DNA of 22,080 nucleotides from positions 1 to 22,080 of the forward strand of contig CADEDU010000019.1 in the NCBI GenBank assembly GCA_902826155.1, written 5' to 3'. Position 1 is the first letter of the stretch; every line of letters starts with the position of its first letter. Origin of the DNA: an uncultured beta proteobacterium (GTDB lineage Bacteria; Pseudomonadota; Gammaproteobacteria; Burkholderiales; SG8-39). The position numbers were made by a program, and so were the translations under genes. Below the pieces are notes generated by a model that was not told where the DNA came from, made no database searches, and saw nothing but the letters and a program-made list of their open reading frames with translations. Shown piece after piece: positions 1 through 5,799 of this stretch.

Positions 1-925
1 CGGTGATCTCCTCGGGGATCAGCGGATAGGTGACGTTCAGGCAATAGATCGGAATTTTGGATGCGCCGAAGGCGTCGGCCAGCCCAAGCTGCTGCAGCGA
101 GCGCATGGTCACGTTGTACATGCCGCCCTGGGTAATGATGCCGACGTCGTCGTGCGTGCCGGGGAACACCTCGTTCAGCTGCTGCTCGCGCACGAACTTC
201 TTCGCGGCCGGCCAGCGCACATCGATCTTGAGCTTCTCCTGCAGATAGGAGGAAGGCGGCAGCACGATCTTGTTGTAGTCGAACGAAGGATCTTCGAGTG
301 CGTGGTTGCGCGAGATGCGCGGTTCGCGGTTGCTTTGCGCGGTGAACGAGCCGTGCACGTGGCAGGCGCGGATGCGCAGCTCGAGCATGACCGGCGTGTT
401 AGAGATCTCCGAGAGCTCGAAGCCTTTCTCGACCATGCGCACGATCGTGGGCAGATTCGGCCGCGGATCGAGCAGCCAGATCTGCGACTTCATCGCGAAG
501 GCGTGGGTGCGCTCCTGCATGATCGAGGAGCCTTCGCCGTAGTCTTCGCCGATGACGATCAGTGCGCCGCCGGTGACGCCGGCGGACGCCAGATTGGCGA
601 GCGCGTCGGAGGCGACGTTGGTGCCGACCGTCGATTTCCACGCCACCGCGCCGCGGATCGGATAGTTGATCGATGCGCCCAGCATCGCCGCGGCAGCCGC
701 CTCCGAGGCGTTCGTTTCCAGGTGAACGCCCAACTCGTCGAGCAGATCCTTGGCGTCGGACAGCACGTCAACCAGATGCGAGATCGGCGCGCCCTGATAG
801 CCGCCGACGTACGACACCCCCGATTGCAGCAGCGCTTTGGTGACGGCGAGGATGCCCTCGCCATGAAACTCCTCGCCCTCACGCAGGCGCAGCGACTTCA
901 CTTCTTCCTTGAACGAACGTTCCAC
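1..925 (-). CDS. iorA: Indolepyruvate:ferredoxin oxidoreductase alpha-like protein (TPP-dependent), N-terminal 308 residues
   Basis: The minus-strand reading frame is open from a GTG at 925 to the left edge, so the C-terminus is missing. The protein resembles IorA, the TPP- and FeS-containing subunit that oxidatively decarboxylates aryl-pyruvates to aryl-acyl-CoA with ferredoxin as acceptor. Seen: a pyrimidine-binding-type domain with GYQGAP at residues 42-47, where the family usually has GYPGTP. It is followed by the NASEAAAAAMLGAS stretch carrying a candidate TPP-activating Glu75, and by the GALIVIGEDYGEGSS loop near 119-133. The start is fixed by GGAGGA six bases upstream. A partner gamma subunit (IorB) is not in the window and could lie to the left. 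Known of the family: cytoplasmic, used in aromatic amino-acid catabolism. Inferred: the exact substrate. It could be another 2-oxoacid:ferredoxin oxidoreductase of this superfamily. Confidence 0.75.
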   Translation of the reverse strand, partial: MERSFKEEVKSLRLREGEEFHGEGILAVTKALLQSGVSYVGGYQGAPISHLVDVLSDAKDLLDELGVHLETNASEAAAAAMLGASINYPIRGAVAWKSTVGTNVASDALANLASAGVTGGALIVIGEDYGEGSSIMQERTHAFAMKSQIWLLDPRPNLPTIVRMVEKGFELSEISNTPVMLELRIRACHVHGSFTAQSNREPRISRNHALEDPSFDYNKIVLPPSSYLQEKLKIDVRWPAAKKFVREQQLNEVFPGTHDDVGIITQGGMYNVTMRSLQQLGLADAFGASKIPIYCLNVTYPLIPEEIT

Positions 926-931
926 CTGCGA

Positions 932-937
932 TCCTCC
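932..937 (-). promoter_or_regulatory. Ribosome binding site deciding the GTG start at 925
   Basis: GGAGGA on the minus strand lies six bases before the GTG at 925. There is no ATG in a better position, so this supports a GTG start for the IorA-like gene. Confidence 0.6.
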
Positions 938-1300
938 GAACAGCTGCGGGGCGGGCGCCTGGGCGGGCAGAGCGAGTCTGTGCCCGTTCGGCAGGCAGCA
1001 CGCCGATCGGTGCCATCGCGCGTCCAACCGTCGGATTGACCAGAACATACGCGAGGCGCAGCGAGCCTAGGTCGAGCGGTCTAGCGTGTCAATTACAGCG
1101 GTAATCCGGTGCGTCCGCGCACGCTGTGGAGTTTGTCGCGAAAGTAGTGTGCCGGGATACGCACTGGCACGTTAGCGGTGCGAAACGATGCTGAACTTGG
1201 TGTGATGTTTGCGTGAACAGACCAGCGCAGGCTCGCATCTCGGTCCGCAGTAGCGATCCCCACCCATATCGAAAGCGTCAAGCAGCGCGGCAGTGTCAGC

Positions 1301-1305
1301 GGAGG
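1301..1305 (+). promoter_or_regulatory. Ribosome binding site choosing ATG 1311 over GTG 1293
   Basis: GGAGG ends five bases before ATG 1311. The longer in-frame GTG at 1293 has no such site, so the shorter start is preferred. Confidence 0.6.
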
Positions 1306-1310
1306 CGGTC

Positions 1311-1643
1311 ATGGTCCACATTACCCAGCCCGAAGCACTCGAAGTCCTCACCCAGCTCGAGGGGACACGCTGGCGTCGCTCGCAGGAAGCGCGACCGGAC
1401 GCGCCATACGGGTTCTACTTCTGGCTGCGCGCGTGGAACGCCAAACTCGAAGCCGGCTTGCAGGATGAGCCGGTGCCGCTGTGCCAGTTCGGCGCTCGCG
1501 CCACGCGCGCTCCGATCCTGTACGGCGACGAGGGCTATCGGCGCTATTACGTGCAATCGAACGGTCAGCTGTCGCTGATGACCGATTCCGCTCTGCCGGG
1601 CTTCGTCGCAAAAGCACTCGAACTGGGCATTCCCACCCTCTGA
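1311..1643 (+). CDS. Small orphan hypothetical protein, 110 aa
   Basis: I do not recognise this protein. The ATG at 1311 is preceded by GGAGG at 1301-1305; an in-frame GTG at 1293 would add six residues but has no comparable site. The product is soluble-looking, with no signal peptide or membrane segment, and is rich in Trp, Tyr and Arg in its centre (an FYFWLRAWNAKLEAGL segment, then YRRYYVQSNG). It is transcribed alone on the plus strand between minus-strand genes and ends 26 bases from the end of the ComB-like gene, tail to tail. No terminator hairpin is evident in that gap. The good ribosome binding site and protein-like composition support a real gene. The function is unknown. Confidence 0.6.
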   Translation: MVHITQPEALEVLTQLEGTRWRRSQEARPDAPYGFYFWLRAWNAKLEAGLQDEPVPLCQFGARATRAPILYGDEGYRRYYVQSNGQLSLMTDSALPGFVAKALELGIPTL

Positions 1644-1669
1644 GGCTGAATCCGGCGATTGGCGTCTGT

Positions 1670-2416
1670 CTAGAGCGGCACGATCACGCCGTCGCGCACT
1701 ACTGGCACAAGATCTAGTGACGACAGCCGCGTCGCGTACGCCACTTCTTCGCGCAAGCCGCGACTGTCCATCATTCGACCGACCCGACAGTTAATCAACG
1801 TATCGAACGGCTGACCTGATCGATACAGCGCGCGCGCCGCTCGCGCGCCATCCGAGAGGTCGGCGTCAACCGGGAAGGCGGGTGCGAGCAGTTCCACCAG
1901 ATAACCGGCACCGTAGAAGTCTTCGAGGTTGAAGTTACCCATCGAGCCCGAGCACACGATGACGATCGGGCTGCCTCGATGCCGGCTGAGCACGAGCTCC
2001 GCCAGCGCCTTGCCGTTCAGCAGTGAGCCGACGTACAGATGTTCGGCACCGGCGGCTTCCTTGACCGCGACCGTGCCGTTGGTCGTGGCGTGAATCAGTT
2101 TCTTGTCCCGTACGCCATGTCGCAACAGCGCGAGCGGCGTGGTCGGTGCGAACCCGTCGAATACCTCCGAGTACAGCTCGCCGCACAGCACGTGCGAATC
2201 CGGGGCGTGGCGGGTGCCTTCATCGCGCGCCGAAGCCTCGTCCATCGTCGGGATGACGAGTGCGGCGCCGTCGGCCAGGGCGGCGGTCATCGTCGTGGTG
2301 GCGAACAGGATGTCGAGCACGATCACCACCTTGCCGCTCAGGTCGACCGTGTACAGGTCTTCTTTGCGGCCAAGCACGTGCAGTTTGTGATCGAGAACGA
2401 CGTGTGCGTGTGCCAT
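1670..2416 (-). CDS. comB: 2-phosphosulfolactate phosphatase family protein (ComB-like), 248 aa
   Basis: It matches the ComB family, Mg-dependent phosphatases first described as hydrolysing 2-phospho-3-sulfolactate in methanogen coenzyme M synthesis. Seen: the N-terminal strand and loop VIVLDILFATTTM at 31-43, corresponding to the family DVLRATTT signature (here with F for the usual R), CGE at 78-80, and TTNGT at 111-115. The length is normal for the family. The start is uncertain: ATG 2416 places the signature at the usual distance from the N-terminus, while ATG 2443 and GTG 2461 are in frame upstream, and GTG 2461 would overlap the MaoC stop. It sits directly downstream of the MaoC-like gene and is probably cotranscribed. 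No other sulfolactate or coenzyme M gene is visible, so the true substrate here is unknown and the symbol reflects family only. Confidence 0.75.
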   Translation of the reverse strand: MAHAHVVLDHKLHVLGRKEDLYTVDLSGKVVIVLDILFATTTMTAALADGAALVIPTMDEASARDEGTRHAPDSHVLCGELYSEVFDGFAPTTPLALLRHGVRDKKLIHATTNGTVAVKEAAGAEHLYVGSLLNGKALAELVLSRHRGSPIVIVCSGSMGNFNLEDFYGAGYLVELLAPAFPVDADLSDGARAARALYRSGQPFDTLINCRVGRMMDSRGLREEVAYATRLSSLDLVPVVRDGVIVPL

Positions 2417-2450
2417 CAGCTTTGCCCTGTCGGTGCCGCGCATGTCATCG

Positions 2451-2900
2451 TCAGGCCTCACGTCGCTTCATGATCGACAACCCGGTCATCTCGAACACCT
2501 TCTCGTCGCGTTGATTGAAGGCTTCCCAGCACTGCGTGACCACGCCCCGATCGGGCTTGGAGCGTGACGGCGTGGCCTCGGTCACGGTGACACGCAGTCG
2601 GATCGTATCGCCCACACGCACCGGCGCGATCCATTTGAGTTCGCGCATGCCAGGCGAGCCGAGATTCGCGGTTTCGAGCAGGTAGTCGTCGCACACCAGC
2701 CGCAGGCAGACGCACGCGGTGTGAAACCCACTGGCGATCAGCCCGCCGTACAGCGACTCCTTCGCGCGGACCGGGTCAGTATGAAAAAACTGCGGATCGA
2801 ACTGGGTGGCGAATCCAATGATCGCTTCTTCGGTCAGCGTCGGACCCTGGATTTCGCGCACGTTGCCGAGCGGGAAATCCTCGTAGTAGTACTTGGGCAA
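2451..2900 (-). CDS. MaoC-like (R)-specific enoyl-CoA hydratase/dehydratase family protein, 149 aa
   Basis: Hot-dog-fold protein of the MaoC dehydratase family, which hydrates enoyl-CoA or dehydrates 3-hydroxyacyl-CoA thioesters. Seen: N-terminal PKYYYEDFPLG, the hydratase-2-like segment with Asp35 and His40 (QFDPQFFH), then GGLIASGFHT, typical of the family. The frame is open far upstream into the aldehyde dehydrogenase gene, but that part has arginine-rich shadow composition. The family N-terminus starts at the TTG at 2900, there is no ATG in the first hundred codons, and the result has the usual length of about 150 aa. It lies 32 bases after the aldehyde dehydrogenase stop and 34 bases before the preferred ComB start, which suggests an operon. 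The ribosome binding site before the TTG is poor, so translation may be coupled. Confidence 0.8.
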   Translation of the reverse strand: MPKYYYEDFPLGNVREIQGPTLTEEAIIGFATQFDPQFFHTDPVRAKESLYGGLIASGFHTACVCLRLVCDDYLLETANLGSPGMRELKWIAPVRVGDTIRLRVTVTEATPSRSKPDRGVVTQCWEAFNQRDEKVFEMTGLSIMKRREA

Positions 2901-2932
2901 GGTCGAGTCTCGTGAATCGGATGCGGGAAGAT

Positions 2933-4372
2933 TCAGGCGGGCTTCGGTTCGGGTTTCATCTGCAACGATTTCAGCTCCAGGAATTCTTCCAGCCCGAACT
3001 TGCCCAGTTCGCGCCCATGCCCGGACTGCTTGAAGCCGCCGAACGGCGCGAACATGTTGAAGGTGCCGCCGTTGATGTCGATCTGCCCGGCTCGAATCCG
3101 GCGCGCGACGCGTTGTGCGTGCACGTCGTCGCCGGACCACACGCCACCTGCCAGTCCGTACACCGTGTCGTTGGCGATGCGCACGGCTTCGTCTTCGTCC
3201 TTGTAGGTGATGATCGACAGCACCGGGCCGAAGATTTCCTCCTGCGCGATGGTCGATTTCGGGTTCACCTTGCCGAACACCGTCGGCTGCACGTAGTAGC
3301 CCTTGCTCATCCCGGTCGGTGCGGTGGGGCCGCCGGCCAACAGTTCGGCGCCCTCGTCGATGCCTTTCTGGATGAATCCACGCACGCGCTCGCGCTGTGT
3401 AGCTGACACCAGTGGCCCCAGGCGGGTCGCCTCATCGAACGGATCACCGACGGCGTATTTCTTCGCCTCGTCGGCGGCGAGCTTGGCGGCCTCGGCGTAC
3501 TTCGACTCGGGAACGAGCATGCGCGTGTGCGCACTGCACGTCTGACCGGAGTTGAGGAAGCACGCGGACACCGTCCCTTTGACCGCCGCAGCGAGATCGG
3601 CATCGTCGAGAATCACTGCGGCCGATTTGCCGCCGAGTTCCAGCGCGACCCGCTTCACTGTCTGCGAGCCGAGTTCCGAGACTCGCTTGCCCGCGCGCGT
3701 CGAGCCGGTGAACGAAACCATATCCACGTCAGGATGGCGCGCCAGCGTCTCACCCACCACCGGTCCGTAACCCGTCACCAGATTGAATACGCCTTTGGGC
3801 AACCCGACCGAATCGATGATCTCCGCGAGGATGTACGCATTGAGCGGCGCGACTTCCGAAGGTTTGAGCACCACGGTGCAACCGGCGGCCAGGGCCGGTG
3901 CGACCTTCGCGGCGATCTGGTGCAACGGGTAGTTCCACGGCGTGATGGCCACCACCACGCCCACGGGTTCGCGCACGACGATCGAGTTGCCGACCTTCTC
4001 CTCGAACTGATAATTGCCCAGCATCTTGGCGTACATGCCGAAGGTGAACGTGGGTGAGCCGGCCTGAATGCGTGTCGCCAGCTTCACCGGCATGCCGACT
4101 TCCTGCGCGATGGTCTTACCGATCTCCTCGCTGCGCGCCTTCATGCCTTCATGGATTTTCTGCAGGTACTCGGCGCGCTTGGCCGGTGGTACCGCCGCCC
4201 AGCCGTCGAACGCGGCGCGCGCGGCGGTAATCGCGTTCTGCGCGTCAGCCTCGTCGCACTCGGGGATGCGCGCGATGACTTCCTCGGTCGAAGCGCTGTG
4301 CACGTCGATCATGCCTTTGCCGTGCGCGGCCACCCAGGCGCCGTTGACGTAGATCTTGTCGCGAATTTGCAT
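2933..4372 (-). CDS. NAD(P)-dependent aldehyde dehydrogenase family protein, 479 aa
   Basis: A full-length cytoplasmic aldehyde dehydrogenase that oxidises an aldehyde to its acid with NAD(P)+. Seen: substrate-stabilising Asn147 in TPWNYP, Lys170 in KPSE (cofactor ribose/adenine side), FTGST at 221-225, general base Glu245 in ELGG, catalytic Cys279 in SGQTCS, and EEIFGP further on. All key residues are present and the length is standard. The start is ATG 4372 with GAGGAAA six bases before it; a 65-residue upstream extension in the open frame is arginine- and proline-rich and is rejected. It is followed by MaoC and ComB-like genes on the same strand and preceded, 160 bases away, by a thioesterase gene. 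The substrate cannot be read from sequence. The context suggests an aliphatic or aromatic aldehyde arising in CoA-ester catabolism. Confidence 0.92.
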   Translation of the reverse strand: MQIRDKIYVNGAWVAAHGKGMIDVHSASTEEVIARIPECDEADAQNAITAARAAFDGWAAVPPAKRAEYLQKIHEGMKARSEEIGKTIAQEVGMPVKLATRIQAGSPTFTFGMYAKMLGNYQFEEKVGNSIVVREPVGVVVAITPWNYPLHQIAAKVAPALAAGCTVVLKPSEVAPLNAYILAEIIDSVGLPKGVFNLVTGYGPVVGETLARHPDVDMVSFTGSTRAGKRVSELGSQTVKRVALELGGKSAAVILDDADLAAAVKGTVSACFLNSGQTCSAHTRMLVPESKYAEAAKLAADEAKKYAVGDPFDEATRLGPLVSATQRERVRGFIQKGIDEGAELLAGGPTAPTGMSKGYYVQPTVFGKVNPKSTIAQEEIFGPVLSIITYKDEDEAVRIANDTVYGLAGGVWSGDDVHAQRVARRIRAGQIDINGGTFNMFAPFGGFKQSGHGRELGKFGLEEFLELKSLQMKPEPKPA

Positions 4373-4378
4373 GATGGG

Positions 4379-4385
4379 TTTCCTC
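4379..4385 (-). promoter_or_regulatory. Ribosome binding site for the aldehyde dehydrogenase
   Basis: GAGGAAA on the minus strand lies six bases before ATG 4372 and decides against the longer upstream starts in the same frame. Confidence 0.6.
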
Positions 4386-4532
4386 GATGGAATCGTTGCG
4401 TAGGAGACGATGCTTGGAAAACGATGTGCGCGACGTGCGCGATGAGGTCGTGCGCTTCGTGCGGGAGGCGTTGTGCGCCGAATTATCCCCCGGAGCCGCG
4501 CCGTGCGCCCGCTGCCCGTGGGTACTCGCCCG

Positions 4533-4973
4533 CTATGTGCCCTCGGGCCGGGTGCGTTCGTAGGCAAGGATCGTGTCCTTGAATGCCTGCGGCCACGGCG
4601 CGGATTTTTTGGTCTTCAGATCCGTGTTCACGTACACCAGCTCGCCGCTGGTGGTGTGCTCGGCGCCCTTCCAGATGCCGAGGTTGAACACCATGGACGT
4701 ACGTCCGAAGCGGCCCACGCGACAGCCGACGTCGATCTCGTCCTCGTACGTCGCTGAGCCGTGGAACTCGGCGGTGGCCTTGACCGCGAATATGTCGGAC
4801 TGGTACGTGTCCACATAGCCCTTCGGGTAGGGGATGCCGACTGCGCGCCAGTACTCGGCGATCGCGACATCGAAATACAGAAAGTAGTTGCCGTTGAATA
4901 CGACGTCCTGCCGGTCGACTTCGGCCCAGCGTACGCGCAACCTATGGCTGAACGTAAAATCCTCGCGCTTCAC
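4533..4973 (-). CDS. Acyl-CoA thioesterase, 4HBT/YbgC-type hot-dog fold, 146 aa
   Basis: It belongs to the 4-hydroxybenzoyl-CoA thioesterase-like family, which hydrolyses acyl- or aroyl-CoA to free acid and CoA. Seen: the N-terminal strand followed by [20 protein letters not shown] at about 15-34, where Asp20 aligns with the catalytic Asp of 4HBT enzymes and the VFNGNY segment is the usual helix start. The position usually held by Gly after it is Asp23. The chosen start is GTG 4973, with GGAG five bases upstream; the longer frame from 5069 adds a basic, low-quality N-terminus and runs into the repeat-containing promoter region. It is the first gene of the minus-strand group with aldehyde dehydrogenase, MaoC and ComB, though 160 bases separate it from the aldehyde dehydrogenase. 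The substrate is unknown. Confidence 0.82.
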   Translation of the reverse strand: MKREDFTFSHRLRVRWAEVDRQDVVFNGNYFLYFDVAIAEYWRAVGIPYPKGYVDTYQSDIFAVKATAEFHGSATYEDEIDVGCRVGRFGRTSMVFNLGIWKGAEHTTSGELVYVNTDLKTKKSAPWPQAFKDTILAYERTRPEGT

Positions 4974-4978
4974 ACGTG

Positions 4979-4982
4979 CTCC
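4979..4982 (-). promoter_or_regulatory. Ribosome binding site deciding the GTG start of the thioesterase
   Basis: GGAG on the minus strand lies five bases before GTG 4973. It supports a 146-aa protein of family length rather than 178 aa. Confidence 0.5.
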
Positions 4983-5025
4983 AGAATCTGTTCGGTCTCG
5001 AGGTGATTGTCGCGAAGAATAGCCC

Positions 5026-5059
5026 GTTTGTGCGGCGATTCGGTTTGTGCGGCGTTTCG
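5026..5059. repeat. Two tandem 17-bp direct repeats in a divergent promoter region
   Basis: GTTTGTGCGGCGATTCG at 5026-5042 is followed immediately by GTTTGTGCGGCGTTTCG at 5043-5059, 16 of 17 bases identical. They lie in the 169-base gap between the minus-strand thioesterase start (4973) and the plus-strand gene at 5143. This could be a tandem regulator-binding site or a simple slippage duplication; the sequence alone does not decide. Confidence 0.6.
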
Positions 5060-5142
5060 TCGTGGCCATCTACCATCGCGCCTTGTCGCACACGCTCTCG
5101 CTGACCGCCTCTCAACGATCCCGACCGACGCAACCGAACCTC

Positions 5143-5799
5143 ATGGACGACATCGTCCGTCGCGCGATGGCGCGCTGGCCCAATGTGCCGGCGGTGTTCG
5201 GCTGGCTGGCCCTCGACCGACGCGGCGAGTGGCGCATCCGGCTGAGCGAAGCGAATCCAGCGAGCGAAGCGAATCCAACGATCGAAGCGGATCCAATGAG
5301 TGAAGCGGATCCCCTGACCGAAGCCGACCTGAATGCGTTCGAGCGGATCACCAGCCCCGCGCTGATCGAGTTCATCGCCCGCAACTACGACGTCGATTCG
5401 CGCGGACGGTACTTCTTTCAAAACGGACCGCAGCGCGTCTTCGTCACGCTCGACTACACACCGTGGGTGTTGCGGGTGAGCGACGATGGCTCGCACTTGG
5501 TCACGCACACCGCAGCCAGGGTGCGGCAGCCGCAAGCTGCATGGCTGGACGAGAACGGCGCGCTGCTGGTTTCGTTCGAGCTCGGCGTGGGTGAGGTGCT
5601 CGATCGCGACCTCGATCTGCTGACCGAAGCGATTCGCGATGCGACGGGCGCCGCGATCGATGGGGAATGGCTGGTCGAGCGCGTGGCCAGCGGCGATCGC
5701 ATCGAGATCCGCATGCTCGACGTGCCGATGTTCATGGCTCGCATTGCGGTACGCGACGTACCACGCCGGTTCCGGTTCGAGCCTCAGCCCGCGAGCTGA
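5143..5799 (+). CDS. Conserved hypothetical protein (FFQNGPQRV family), 218 aa, with internal hexapeptide repeats
   Basis: It matches a proteobacterial family of unknown function that I know from its conserved blocks: the N-terminal MDDIV..AM.RWPNVP..GWL.LD.RG.W block (residues 1-31), then FFQNGPQRV followed by a PWVLRV block, then DLDLL. A DUF number near DUF2944/DUF2946 comes to mind, but I cannot confirm it. There is no signal peptide or membrane span. The ATG at 5143 matches the family N-terminus; the frame is open to 5047, but that extension would read the 17-bp repeat. There is no strong ribosome binding site. Residues 35-64 are five tandem hexapeptides (SEANPA, SEANPT, IEADPM, SEADPL, TEADLN), inserted between the two conserved blocks. 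Its stop overlaps the end of the convergent CHASE2 gene by 16 bases. Confidence 0.8.
   Translation: MDDIVRRAMARWPNVPAVFGWLALDRRGEWRIRLSEANPASEANPTIEADPMSEADPLTEADLNAFERITSPALIEFIARNYDVDSRGRYFFQNGPQRVFVTLDYTPWVLRVSDDGSHLVTHTAARVRQPQAAWLDENGALLVSFELGVGEVLDRDLDLLTEAIRDATGAAIDGEWLVERVASGDRIEIRMLDVPMFMARIAVRDVPRRFRFEPQPAS
5245..5334 (+). repeat. Five in-frame 18-bp tandem repeats inside the conserved hypothetical gene
   Basis: The unit (first copy agcgaagcgaatccagcg) is read as Ser-Glu-Ala-Asn-Pro-x. Copies start at 5245, 5263, 5281, 5299 and 5317. The first two are nearly identical and later ones drift (AAT to GAT, then GAC). Unit length is a multiple of three, so gain or loss of copies keeps the frame. 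It encodes an acidic, proline-containing linker. Confidence 0.85.

Larger units (their letters stand above)
926..1310. other. Divergent intergenic region, no gene seen
   Basis: This 385-base stretch separates the minus-strand IorA-like gene from the small plus-strand gene at 1311, so it must hold promoters for both if each has its own. I see no convincing -35/-10 pair and no credible coding frame: the short frames here have no ribosome binding site and no recognisable protein. The only structure noted is a small dyad, ATTAC-agcg-GTAAT, at 1092-1105, which could be an operator half-site pair but is short enough to occur by chance. Confidence 0.4.

Noticed and set aside
152..1039. A 295-codon plus-strand frame over the IorA-like gene
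   Set aside because: The minus-strand frame encodes a recognisable TPP enzyme. The plus-strand product is arginine/histidine-rich and has no family character.
4373..4532. Possible small gene between the thioesterase and aldehyde dehydrogenase
   Set aside because: Only arginine/proline-rich fragments of longer shadow frames are open here; no start with a ribosome binding site was seen.
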